Part shown: positions 1-11,975 of the stretch, piece by piece | Layout of the letters: the number at the start of each line of letters is the position of its first letter | Numbering within the stretch: the first letter of the stretch is position 1 | Assembly: GCA_036435485.1 (NCBI GenBank) | Contig: CM071600.1 | Location: forward strand, 50,651,546 to 50,715,545 | DNA: 64,000 bases | Reading direction: 5' to 3' | DNA from: Saposhnikovia divaricata | Taxonomy: Eukaryota > Streptophyta > Magnoliopsida > Apiales > Apiaceae | The notes under the pieces: model-generated | What the model saw: the letters and a program-made list of their open reading frames with translations, nothing else | Database searches by the model: none | What the model was told of the DNA's origin: nothing | Program-made: the position numbers and the translations under genes

Positions 1-61
1 AGAATATTAAAAAACAGCTAGATATAGAATGAGTATCTCACCTTCCAAGGGTTTGGAGAGC
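1..61 (-). pseudogene. Continuation of the outer Tat polymerase (RNase H region)
   Basis: The minus strand of these 61 bases reads SKPLEGEILILYLAV and then a stop. This is the segment that normally follows the RT thumb and opens the RNase H domain. It follows on from the sequence cut at 25279, allowing for the AGAGC duplication at 57-61. The rest lies beyond the left edge. Confidence 0.7.
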
Positions 62-1193
62 TGTTATGCTAAAACTAAAGACATTTGAATCGCAAGCGCA
101 CAATTCGTTTCGTTGTAAAATTTATGATTCGTTCCTCGGAGACTAATATTTTCGCAAACTTAATTTTCAACTTAATCGAATTAGAACAATTTTAGAGAGA
201 GTAATGATTTATCTAAAATAACAATTAAGCAAAAGTAAAAATGACATAAATATTTCAAGAAAAATAAAGAGGCAGAACATGGATCGCTACATTAACTAGA
301 ACTAGAATGGGCCGAGAGAAAAAAAAAACGAAAGCAACAAATAAGATAATTAGTGACAAGAATTAAAATAGTAATTTAATGTTGTGTAATTAATTACTAG
401 ATGCAAAGATTGATTAATAACTAAAGTAAAGTATGCACATTTAAAAGCCTACGGGTGGAACAAAATAAAGTTGGGCTGAGAATCAAAAGACATGGGCTAC
501 TAGAATAAACATGGGCCAGAGATTGAATTAAACTATATTTCATGGGCTAGGAATCTAATTAGGCTAATTATCATAAAACCAATGGGAATACAACATATTT
601 AACAAATGGACTAGCTTAAGGAAAATGCAGAACTAACAGATGAATAAGAGCCTGAAACAAAGTATGTAAATTAAGTGATGAAATTAACTACAGAAGCAAT
701 AACTCATTTCAATAGCTAACAATAACTAACGAGTTACGGACATAACTCAACAGCAAGACTCAGAACTCGTAACTTGAAACCGTTGCATAAACTTAGGCAA
801 ATACCCACAATGAACTCAACCAAATTACAAACTCAGTAAACCCATTTGAAAAACTCATGAATTCAACAACACTATTACAAAATCAAAATGCTGACAACAA
901 CTCGGCAATTAGTAACTAACAGCGAATCAATTCATCAATTTAAACCAAACTCGATACCAAAAATGAAATGGAAAAAAAATAGGAAAAAGGGAATGGGTTG
1001 TTTGGTTTTTCTGGGGAAAAGAAAGAAGAGGGGCGTTGGCTTTTAGGGGGGGGAGGAAGAGAGAGAGAGATAGATAGAGAGAAAAAAAGATAGGAGGCTG
1101 GGTTAAGATAGAAAGGAATGAAAAGAAGTGGAGTCGAGGAGAAGAACAAGAGGTAAAAGGAAGAAAAGAAAACAAAATAAGAGCTGGGTTTGT
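62..1193 (-). repeat. Left part of the 3' LTR of the Athila-type element
   Basis: This matches 23258-24396 of the other LTR up to the point where TGTAAGAACC of the Tekay-like element begins. The extreme left end (62-90) is more divergent than the rest. The purine run at 1019-1170 yields spurious serine/leucine/phenylalanine-rich frames on the minus strand, which are not genes. Confidence 0.88.
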
Positions 1194-1423
1194 TGTAAGA
1201 ACCCCAAATTTTGGATATAATTAAAACTTTTTATTAAGTAATGATAAAATGAGGAACAATGATTCCGACAACAAGGTCACCAGCTCTAATGAATGGTGGT
1301 TTCAAAGAACAATGATTGTAATGAATGGATATTGCTTTGGACAATGATCCTGATGCATTGGTATATTGTCAGAATAGAGTAATTCGATGGTTGAGGACCT
1401 AGATAAGAATAATCTACCATCCC

Positions 1424-1530
1424 GTACGTGCATAGTGTTTCCCATACGTGCATAGTGTACGTGCATAGTGTTTCCCATAAGTGCATAGTATTTCCCGTAC
1501 GTGCATAGTGTTTCCTGTACGTGCATAGTA
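1424..1530 (+). repeat. 20-bp tandem repeat in the Tekay-like 5' LTR (6 copies)
   Basis: Copies of ACGTGCATAGTGTTTCCCAT, one of them shortened, follow head to tail. Each carries the ACGTG core found in plant bZIP sites. The array ends in AGTAATTTGG. Confidence 0.8.
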
Positions 1531-3859
1531 ATTTGGTGGATGAATAGTGATTTTGTAAGTTGGAAAACTTTTCACGCCACCCTATGTACGGGACGTGATA
1601 TGGATGTTTCGAAGTCATATTAGTAATACGCGGAGGAAATAAGTGAATGCAGAGACGATCGGAATTCAGAAATTCCAAATTCTTTTTCGGTATAATATTT
1701 GACCGGACAGTGGATTAAATATTATTATAATCCAAGAATTGAGATATTAACTTTGAGGATTTGATATTTTGGGATGTTATTATATCTGATTTAAGAATGA
1801 AGGTAGGAAACCACTGAGGCAGTGAAACAAGCGTTCTAGAAACCGCTAAAACGTTATAACGTGATTAATCAATAAAGCGAACGAATCCTAGATTACGGAT
1901 TAAGTTCGTATCGAGATTAAATATCCTACATGGTCATCACGAGGATTATATTAAGGATTGGGGAAGGTATTATGAATATCGAGAGATTTCCTGGTAAACT
2001 CTAGAGGTGAAACTACTTAGTTATTCGCCCGAACGATCAATCGAAACGAGCAATAACCGGACAAAAGAAACAAGCAGTGGAGGCAAGAGTCATGAATAAG
2101 CTACTAGATAAATATCTAGCAACCAAGTGGGCTAAGTAACTAGCATGTTAAGGATTGAACTAGTAGTTAGCCAAATCAAACTCTAGTTAGCCATAAATCA
2201 ATCCAAGTGCTACACATGCTTTCAAATCTCACCATTCATTCCAAAAGAACTTTAATAAAGTAAAAAGAGATGAGATATCATCCAAGGCTCATCACTTTAT
2301 GAATTATTATCAAAACAACCAAGCAAACACAAAGAACTCTCCATTTTCCTTTCTTCCTTGAAAAATTCTGCCAAGGTGCTAGAAGTAAGGCTTCCAACCA
2401 TCATTTGATCTTGAAATATTTATGGTGAGTACTTCATATCATAGCTTAGATCCCCTAGAAATTTCAGCTTCAAATTCATCTTTTTCCATTTCCAAATAAA
2501 TCATCAAAGATGATGATGGATAGTGTTTTCAAGAACTAATCTTTGTTTTTCTTGTTTTCATGGTTGATCCTAGCTAACTTAAGGCTATCCAAGGACCATA
2601 CCAAGATTTGTGAGGCTAGTACATACTCCAAGGAAGGTATAAGAATTGAAAACCCTAGATCTACTTTGAGTTTTAAGCATGTTCTTGATGGATCTAGCTT
2701 AGTTATGATTATGTTCATGTTATAAGCATGCTTAGTTAGTGATTTAGTGATTTGATTAACATGATGATTTTGATGCTAAGATCAGTAGCTTCTGGACTTT
2801 TTTAGATGCTTATTATGTGTATAAGTTGTTTAGATGCCCGGTGTGGCTTGGGTTGTTGATTACGATTTATGGAACGTCCGATTTATAGCCGTCGTAATGC
2901 CTGATTTTTGTTAACCTTAAGAAATCGTGTTTGACAGTAGCCATAATTCACTTTCCAGTATCATGTTCTGCCATGGAAAGATAGATCATGTTATAAGCTT
3001 CGTTTTGATATAAAGATCATGTGAAACGGACTTACGGTTTAGGAATTATGGCCGATTCACTAAAAGACGTTCGAAACTGTAAGTACGAGTTCGTTATTAA
3101 AATTGAACCCTCGTAGAATACGTAAGTCAGTGGCGAATCTTGGTAATTAAATACTAGAGGTAAAAAGGAAGGTGTGAGAGAAAACCTCATGTGAAATGGA
3201 TCGTTTTCCGATTTTATAAAAATGTTCGAATCAAAGTTAATCGCAAACGAACCCCTAAAAACCCGCTTGATTATAACTTCGGTAAAACACTTAGAAAACG
3301 GGTGATAAAACTCGGAGCATAATATTGATTTGCAACTATCGACTTTAGAACTTGTATGACTTAAGTATGTCCCAAGTGTAAGTACAATGACATGTCGTAT
3401 TAACGAACGAATGTCGGGTCGGATCGATGATAAAAGGAATCCACTAAAAGGGGTATAACGAGATAACTCGAGAACGTGTTTCGATTTAAGTATAACTTAA
3501 CTTTTAAGATGTTAAGTGATTAATCCTGAATGCCTTGGCTATTTATAGATCACCAAGCTGACTCGGGACCCGCTACCACTACCCCTTACCGTACTCGACT
3601 ACCAGGCAAGTTTCAATTCCCTTCTTTTAGGCTGTTGTTGTGATTGAATATATATATATATATGTTTTCTGTTGTACATATGCCATAGCATGCATGCCTA
3701 CTTTCAAGTTATATCATTATGCTTGTTCCCTGATTGTTTATTGGCTTATAAATTAGACAGCTAACGTATCAATTATAAGCCGGTTATTGTAAGACCCTCA
3801 GAGAAGGGTGTATATATCTTATTCATCAACTATAGACCGGGAGTCAATATTTCTTGATA

Positions 3860-4560
3860 TATCAAGGTTACCTCGAAGGAAAATATTTAAGTAAATATTT
3901 TCCCTTATTCGGGCGACGAATATTATTTGAATATTCGTTCGAGATTATTTATTTAACGATCCTTACTTCAAATAATTATTTGAACGTAACCATTCGACGA
4001 ATAATATTTCTCAATATTCATTCAGAGTCGAATTGATTATCGATTATTATTTCGAATATTCTTCTAAAGATGAGACTACTAAATGAATATTATTTGAATA
4101 TTCATTTAGAATATTATTTTATTAAATAAATATTACTTTTGAAAATTCATTTAAGATATTAATTACTTGATGAATATTATTTTAAATATTCATCTGAAGC
4201 CTGATTTATTTATCGAATATTATCTCGAATATTCCTTTAGGGCTTGGATTACTAAATGAATATTACCTGATATTCATTTAGAATATTATTCATTAAATGA
4301 ATATTACTATTTGAATATTCATTTAAATTCCTAATTAATTATGAATATTATCTTAAGTATTCCTTTCAAGCCCTATTAATTAATGAATATTATTTTGAAT
4401 ATTCATTTAAATATTTATTTATTCAATAAATATTCTCCTGATGTTTCACCAGGGATTATTTTGAGAAATACCCTGATTAAAGATATCCTTTAATATTCTT
4501 AAATATTCTTTAAATATTTTTAATTCAATAAATATTCTCTGAATATTTATTTCATACTTA
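3860..4560 (+). repeat. AT-rich palindrome cluster in the Tekay-like LTR
   Basis: Repeated GAATATTATTTGAATATTC-type palindromes with spacers of 20-60 bp fill about 700 bp. The counterpart is at 14303-15003. They would form many short hairpins and could be nucleosome-poor or matrix-attachment-like DNA. That function is inference. Confidence 0.65.
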
Positions 4561-5924
4561 GAATAACTTCAATAAGGTTTATCTTCTTCGATTATTACAG
4601 AAAATACCTCGGAGTCATATTATTATTAATCTTATATCAAGAAAGGTTCTCAGACATCATTCTTCTTTGAGTCTACCTCTCTAATAATAAGGGAACCTTA
4701 CTTGGAAAATGTTATTTATCTTGTCGACTTCCCGGTCATAGAGTATTCTCTTCACTCGCAACTCGGGTGCTGTTGACTTATTAAGTCGTTGTTTACCTTC
4801 TCATCTTTCGAGGGGTAAGATTGTTGGAACAAGTTGATATTCGATACCAAGCCACAGCTTGGAAGTTATTGGTGAATTTTCCTTTCCAACTAGATACGAC
4901 TACCTTGTAGAGTCTTATCAACAAGTATTATACTTGGGGAAAGGGGGACGAACGTTACATTCAGAATCATGAATTCTATTTGAACTAGGAGTCGTGTAAG
5001 AGGCCGAGTAGCGCCGGTCCATCCCCTTTGGCCCAACCGTTGGCCGGGGAGAGCTAGTAAGGCGGTAGACAAGTAAAGCCGTCAGTTCTTCCTTCTACCG
5101 GTAGTAAATCTAATTTGAGCTGTACGATCTCGACTGATCATCAAGATTGGAACAGCGGGCGCGGTGAATACTCCATCATTGGTTCATCATCCAAACTTAT
5201 TTATTTCCTGCAACATGATTATTGTTGGCAGAGCTGGAAAAGTGTTCATAACTGGAATTGCAATCTTTTCATGCAAGTTCCTCTTTTTAATGACAATGAG
5301 AATATCTCGCTTACTTTTGATGTAGCAGATATTTCTACAAACAAATACTTTGAGTTACCTGGTAACTTCATCCTTTATATTATACTGGCAATAACCTCAT
5401 TAATGCATGGCATATGGTTTCAAAGGATATTTTGAACTGCTGTATATATGTATCACTGTTCAGTTATATTATTGTTGGTGGGCTTTCGCTCACCCTTGCT
5501 TTGCTCATATTATGTCACAACAACAGCTAGGACAGATGGCTCGCATCAGGCGCACTCGGCGCAAGCGGGTTACCCGACCCACCGGACTCCCCGTTGAGAT
5601 GCTAGCCGCCATTGCTGAGGTAGCATAGTTTGACAGCTTTTGTTTCCTGTTTAACTATATGTATAATTAAGGTAATCAACGGCAAAACTGTTAAACTTAT
5701 GATGTTATCCTTTTGGGATTGTAATAACGTTTATTCGTAACCCTTTAATGTAAGACTTATTTCAATTTCATCTTTGGGACTATAACTGTTGTGCGTGTGA
5801 GTGGATATTATTGTGGGGTCACAGCATGTGATTTATTTATTGTGGACTCAAGTCAAGTATTATTAATGGATGTAAGACCGTAACCACCAGATCCCTGACC
5901 CCGGATCTGGGGGTGTTACAGAAG

Positions 5925-5936
5925 TGGTATCAGAGC
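5925..5936 (+). other. Primer-binding site of the Tekay-like element (tRNA-iMet)
   Basis: TGGTATCAGAGC lies four bases after the LTR end and is the usual plant initiator-methionine primer site. Confidence 0.9.
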
Positions 5937-7062
5937 GTACGTTATAAACCCCAGAGATGAGGTGACGTTAAAACAATAAATTCAATAAGATAATAAGAAC
6001 TCTTGCCAAGTTCATAGTCGGACTACTTAATGTAGTGATGACATATAAAACCCTTATGGGAACTCGTAAGTATCATGATAGTAACTTAGCTCGATATCGT
6101 ATCGACGAGTAAGGTGACAGACCTTGAGGCATACGAGCAGCAGCGCGATGATGCTTTATATGCTGAAGATCAGCGGGTAATTCGGTGGAATACCCTACTG
6201 GAGACCCGGAAGAGGTTCCAGCATATAAGGAAAATCTTGTTAGGATAAGGAGCTTACCCTCGAGGAATGAGGGCTGTAGCCAGAAAGACTGAGATGATTA
6301 AGGTATAGAGCTCAGAAAAGTTGGCATAAAGAACTATGCTATTAGCAAGAGAACTGAAGATTCATGTTGGATTCGTGGCTGGACTACTGGAGGTAGTACC
6401 AGCAAGTAAGACGGATTGGAAGAATTACTTGAGATCTTATACGGGAATAGATGAGAATCATTAGAGACTTTCATATTAACGAAAAGAGTGCTAGTAGGAT
6501 GTATGATTATCAAAGGCATCGATATAAGGCGAGGAGCAGAGTCCCTAGGAATAGTTGAGAAGAGGCAGTAAGTGCCATATCATTTGATAAATGAATAAGT
6601 ATGAATATTGTCAGTAATAATTCGCCATGAGAAGGCAGATGTCATAGGTTGTAATTTATGGAACCAAATTGAGGTTGATGAAGTTGTTTTATTCAGGAAA
6701 ATGTCCATTTTATGAATGAATCAGTTAGAAAGTGAAAACATTGGGAAGTGACAGCATGATTGGATAAAGTTATATAAGGAAGTAGTAAGGAAGACAATGA
6801 TCTCAGAACCTACCGGAAGATAAGACCAGTGAGTCAAGATGAACTCGTAATGAGACTATTGTCAGAGACTAAGTATAAGGTTAATTTAACTCAGTGAAAT
6901 GATGAACCAGAAATGTTAGATGCATGTGACTCAGAGGAATATTAAATTCTTTCTTTTCTTTGAATGGATTATAGTAGTTACCTTAAGTTTACTCCGACAC
7001 GGAATTATAATGGATCAAGTAATACGATCAGCAGTTAAAGGGAAAAATGTGAGAAAATCTTC

Positions 7063-7314
7063 TTGGAGCTAAAAGATGAAAGTGGTAATGACCAAGAGTT
7101 GGCATTGCTTAATGGAAAAAAGAGACTTTGTGCTTCCAATAATGCTTCACATAAAGGTTTAGGATGTGTGCTTGCGCAGCATGACAAAGTACTGGCGGAT
7201 GCATTTGGACAACACGGTTCACCAGGTTCGGATGGCCTTAGTAGTGCCAAATTTTTTGGAACAACCAACTCCGACGGTAAGGTTCCTGCTGAGACTAGTG
7301 GTTGGGTAGACTAA
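7063..7314 (+). pseudogene. RNase H remnant of the Tekay-like element
   Basis: An 83-codon open stretch contains NASHKGLGCVLAQHDKV, matching the Ty3/gypsy RNase H motif normally written DAS..GLG.VL.Q....A. The catalytic aspartate is changed to asparagine, and the downstream YASRQL-like part is degraded. Confidence 0.6.
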
Positions 7315-8051
7315 CATTTCGTAATATTGAATATCAAGACATATAGGTATCAGGAAGTTGTGACTGGTTTCAGTTTGAAACTGTTGATTCCCCTCTAAAG
7401 GGATGTATATAATTGGTTCCTCTCCAGTGGTTAAACTTCCAACCTGATGACGATTATTTCGTTAATTATGACTGCTTATGGTTCTACCTGCTTGGAGGTT
7501 CATAGAACTATTATTCAGGTTTCGAAATTGGTCTCCTTAATGTTACCAGTAGGTGAATAGATTGACCAAAATTTCCCTGATTCAAAAAAAAAAAAGGAAT
7601 TCATCGAATTTTGGCAAATCTTGTCTTTCTGATTATCAGAGAACATCATTGAAGAGAATGGAAACTGGAGCAAACCCTGTGGATTGGGTAAGGTTGCCGT
7701 CATATATGGGTTAGTAGACGGACCCTGAGTATTACAATCGATGGTAGAGATAAAATGATGAAGTGAGATTGGACGGAAACAGGAAATGTAAGTAAGAAAC
7801 CAGCCGGACTGAGAAATTCCAGGATTGACTTAAATGAATAGGCTGTTATGCCAGGAATGGTAAGCTTGCGTGGCACGTGGTAGTGATAAGAATAGTTGAA
7901 AAGATAAAAATAGAGGAAAGGTGACCAGAGACGGTGCCGAATAGTCGATTAAGACTTATATGAAGTAAAGTTTTAGAAATGTAGAAAGGTATCAAAGAAG
8001 GCACTATGCCGGCAATTGCTAGAAAAGTAATGCTATTAGCCAACTCCTAAA

Positions 8052-8115
<64 letters not shown>
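8052..8115 (+). repeat. AT microsatellite followed by a T run
   Basis: About 23 AT dinucleotides (8052-8097) run into about 18 T residues within the Tekay-like interior. Confidence 0.95.
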
Positions 8116-10104
8116 GTGGCCAGTTGAGGCAAAGTCACAAAGGATTATCAAGTGACTAGACCAGCAATGAAAGGACAAAGCAGGGTTGCTTCTAAGAAAG
8201 CACCGACTGCAAGGCCTTCTGATATAAAGGAAACATTAATGAGATCGTAGGAATCTTCTGCTGAACAGCCCATGTTTTGATTGGGAATTCACTAGACCTT
8301 TTTGGGATGGGGTCACCCGTACTAAAGTGACTCATGTGTATATGGTTGTCCAAGATTACGAGTAAAATGGGAGTATAATGACTTGAGATGTATGATGTTA
8401 GGGTATCATGAATACCATGAATATATTATGACGTAGGAAAGTAAACAATGAAGGTATATGAAGATAGTATAGAAATGGTCAGAAATTGAACAATATGTTG
8501 TAGGAATTTTCTCTGAGGCAAGTACCTTTGCGAAGAACGATAAGCACTAGGAAATTCACGTTGAACTCGACCAATATCTTTCAGAACATCCTTGCTACCA
8601 TTAACAAGTTCTGTAAGAGAGCAGATAGACATACGTTGTCTTTTGGAAGGTCAAATAGGTTGACCACTATCTGAAAGAAGAAATTAGCAGTAAGCTACCG
8701 ATCGATTATCAAATAAGAATGATTGAAAAGAGACCCTTATTAAGGATACATGATTTGATTGCCAATTATAGGATGCAGGAATTCCTTGGCAGTTGAATTA
8801 AGGATAAGATATCCATAGAGTAAGGCAAACCCTGGGGAATGGACAAGGGATGGCATTACCCCTAATAAAGGACATTATGAATTTGGATGATATAAATTGA
8901 ATTGATTAAGGCGACATCAAACTTTGAGGATTTATAAAAAAATAAGCAGTTTGGAAAGGTATATAGACAGAATTATTATATGATTAATTACTGATATTTT
9001 GATGTGCCCTGTACCCAGAAAATACAGGAAGAATGATGAGGATTACCTAAGAAACCTTACAAGGAAAAAGGTAATATTCTGAAGTTCAAAATGGAAGTTT
9101 GGTAGGGAATATATGACATAGAAATAATTATGCCAGACGAGGCATGTGTGAAACCATGGGAAAGTATGGATTGAACCAACAAAGGTTGAGATTATCCTAG
9201 AACAAGAAAGAACTAAGAGAACAAATATCCTAGGTATGATCGAGAGTAACTTTGATAAAGTTCCCACGGGAAGGTGGAAGCAATGACTTATGGAAAAAAA
9301 AGACTGATAGTTATATTTTATCCTTCAGCAGAGCTTAATGGAGAATGCTTTAACCCAACAGTGATGGGAATGAGGTAGAAAAGTTTGAGTTGGAATGTAT
9401 CCAGAGAACATGGATTACAAGAAATTGTTAGTATCAGGAAAGGCCAATGAGGTGGCCGACAATCTAAGTATAAAGGAATAATTACAAATGTTCATACCAA
9501 AGAAACAGAATGATATTTGGAAGGACCTTGAAGGTCATATCGGAATGGAGGAATTTACATTCCTTCTGATGACTGTGCAAGAATTGACGGTAATAATAGT
9601 TTAAGTAAAGATTCGATTCCTGATGGAGTCTTAAGCATATTACGTACCTTAGAAGGTCCCGTTTTGAGGCAAACCAGGACCATGGTACAAAAATTGATGA
9701 AGTAAACCGTTAGGTTTCCAGTCTTTTATGGAAGATGCATAAGTGATAGTTTCATCAACCGGACCTAGCTGCGATGCTTGAAACTCTTCTGCAATTCTAT
9801 CTACTTCATGTTATATCTACATCAAGTTCAGGAAGTGTTCCTTATGGATAAGGAATAATGATTACTTTGTCTCCCTAAGGGATTTGAAACCCGTAGGGTT
9901 AGATATTAACGCACTACGTAAACAACAAGCGATGGTGATTCTTCTAAGAAAGTAGATGACAACGTAAAGATAAAGAAAGTGCTGCTATTGATAAACTAAA
10001 TGGCATGTTGATGAATGACAAGCAAGTTTGTGTTAGTGTATTTCTGCGCAAACTAGATAGAGAATATGAGGTTGATGATTCATGATGCCAAATGTATTCC
10101 CGTA

Positions 10105-10300
10105 GAAAGAATTAATGAGACTTGGAGGGAAGGGCAGTTGAGCCCGAGACTTATTGGGCCATTTGAGAGTTCAAAAGTGTTCTCGAGCCAGCCTTACCCC
10201 CAAAACTTATAGCACGGTCATAACGGGTTTTCATGTGGCAAGGCTACGCAGTAAAATGCAGATGTTCAACAGATGATAGGAGTACGAGCATGTAGATATA
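10105..10300 (+). pseudogene. Integrase C-terminus remnant of the Tekay-like element
   Basis: A G-K-G-[shift]-LSPRLIGPFE pattern, followed by a degraded NVFHVS..RK-like stretch, corresponds to the GPY/F-containing end of Ty3/gypsy integrase. A one-base frameshift and stops prevent translation. Confidence 0.6.
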
Positions 10301-11550
10301 CGACCTGGTCTGACTTAAGAAAGACAACTTGTGGAAAACCACGGATAGAAAAGAACAAGTGATGAGAAACAAGGTTGGCAGAAGTAGATTATATGAATCT
10401 AAGTTAAAGGGATCGGGCCAGATTCATTTCGGAAAGTTTAAATTGGAATAACGTGATGATTATAGAATAAATGTGACAGAATACCGATAAGGAGGTACCA
10501 AGTGCAAAAAGGTGTCTCAATAAAGAGGTGAAGGTGAAAGTAGATAATAGAAATGAGTAAGAATCAGATAATAAGAAGGATGTGATTGATAAAGAAAAGG
10601 CTGGGAAAGCAACTATGGAATGAGAAGCAAGGAATGTTATGAATGGGTTTTCTAATGAATTCTCAGGATGACAACCTGATAGTGTCAATATTATAGTTAT
10701 GAAAAAGCTAGTAACATGATATGGGATGTCAGTAATAATGATGTCAAGTGAGAAATCTAAGATTTAACCTGAAAGGTTGAAGGATTTCCCGAATGTGAGT
10801 ATCGCTAAGATTGAACAAGAGTATTTGTCCATAGAATAATGGACAAAGCAGCAAGATATGTTGTCACGTGAGATTGCGATCAAATAGTATTGGATATAAT
10901 TATGATTAATTTCTTCTTTGATAAACCTCTATAGTTCAGAGGTAAATTCTGAGTATGATATTCTACAATCATGAAAGCTTTCTATAATCCTTTAGAACTC
11001 TGTCCTCTTCTTCTCTCTTATTCATCTTCCTTATGAATTGAGAAGAACAACCCTTTTAGGAGGGGAGGTACTGCTACGTGACTATCTGTCTATGTGATAG
11101 AAGTCTAAGTGGAATACCATAACTTGTTTAATTGCTTGTCAAGTACTAAAGGCTGGCCCCTTCTTTACTAACTATGCAATATAACAAATGTTCAATTGAT
11201 CATAGTGATCTCTCAATAAATCTTTCCACTTCTCTATATTGATCGAGATTGCGAAGATTAAAGCGATCAGGAAATGCACAGTACGAGCGAGGTTACCTCC
11301 GAATTCGTAGGGTGATAGTGATACCAATGTAACTGCAGGTATCAATAAGGATAAGACTGAGTAAGAGTATAACCCGGATAGTGAGTTGTACGAAAAGTAG
11401 CAACGTTGATGGAAAAAGGATACAGTATGGATTGTAGCACTAGAAGATGTGCTGAGGAAGGGTAGAACGACTAAGAATTGACCGGGAAGCTAAAAAGTGA
11501 ACGACAGGCAAACGACTCTTTGCTTCCTACCTGATTCCGGGACGGAATCC

Positions 11551-11567
11551 TTTTAAGGAGGGGAGAC
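11551..11567 (+). other. Polypurine tract of the Tekay-like element
   Basis: AAGGAGGGGAGAC abuts the 3' LTR start TGTAAG. A similar purine run at about 11058-11068 (TTTTAGGAGGGGAGG) may be an older or duplicate tract. Confidence 0.75.
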
Positions 11568-11831
11568 TGTAAGAACCCCAAATTTTGGATATAATTAAAA
11601 CTTTTTATTAAGTAATGATAAAATGAGGAACAATGATTCCGACAACAAGGTCACCAGCTCTAATGAATGGTGGTTTCAAAGAACAATGATTGTAATGAAT
11701 GGATATTGCTTTGGACAATGATCCTGATGCATTGGTATATTATCAGAATAGAGTAATTCGATGGTTGAGGACCTAGATAAGAATAATCTACCATCCAGGA
11801 AGAAGCTAATGGATCCTTGAAGGGAAATGAG

Positions 11832-11975
11832 TACGTGCATAGTGTTTCCCATACGTGCATAGTGTTTCCCGTACGTGCATAGTGTTTCCCATACGTGCAT
11901 AGTGTACGTGCATAGTGTTTCCCATACGTGCATAGTATTTCCCGTACGTGCATAGTGTTTCCTGTACGTGCATAG
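11832..11975 (+). repeat. 20-bp tandem repeat in the Tekay-like 3' LTR (8 copies)
   Basis: Same unit as at 1424-1530 with two more copies, including the same shortened copy. The extra copies explain part of the LTR length difference. Confidence 0.8.

Larger units (their letters stand above)
1194..5920 (+). repeat. 5' LTR of the Tekay-like element
   Basis: 4727 bp. It contains a 20-bp tandem repeat at 1424-1530, a dense set of AT-rich palindromes at about 3860-4560, and a short TA run near 3650. It differs from the 3' LTR by roughly 25 substitutions counted by eye, a 75-bp deletion at the tandem repeat and a dinucleotide length change. Its small frames, including a basic 73-aa one at 5407-5628, are shared with the other LTR. 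Confidence 0.9.
5937..11550 (+). pseudogene. Decayed gag-pol interior of the Tekay-like element
   Basis: No frame longer than about 95 codons survives in 5.6 kb. Two remnants can be placed. An RNase H-like segment reads NASHKGLGCVLAQHDKV at about 7138-7190. An integrase C-terminal segment at about 10110-10300 reads LSPRLIGPFES after a one-base shift, followed by degenerate residues in the order expected before a chromodomain. Gag, protease and the RT core could not be recognised. The order RNase H then integrase agrees with Ty3/gypsy. The short distance from the primer site to RNase H (1.2 kb) implies that gag and most of RT have been deleted. Confidence 0.65.

Noticed and set aside
927..1175. 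Minus-strand frames rich in serine, leucine and phenylalanine (also 24133-24377)
   Set aside because: They are translations of the purine-rich strand of the Athila LTR and occur in both LTRs without any domain.
1286..1678. Minus-strand frames with repeated YARTGNTMH words (also 11660-12125)
   Set aside because: They are produced by the 20-bp tandem repeat. The copy number differs between LTRs and there is no coding signal.
7515..9267. Minus-strand frames of 60-75 aa in the Tekay-like interior
   Set aside because: They are short, without motifs, and on the strand opposite to the element's own coding direction.
9600..9740. Possible integrase zinc-finger remnant in the Tekay-like interior
   Set aside because: A weak resemblance was seen around 9620-9690, but no H or C spacing could be confirmed in any frame.
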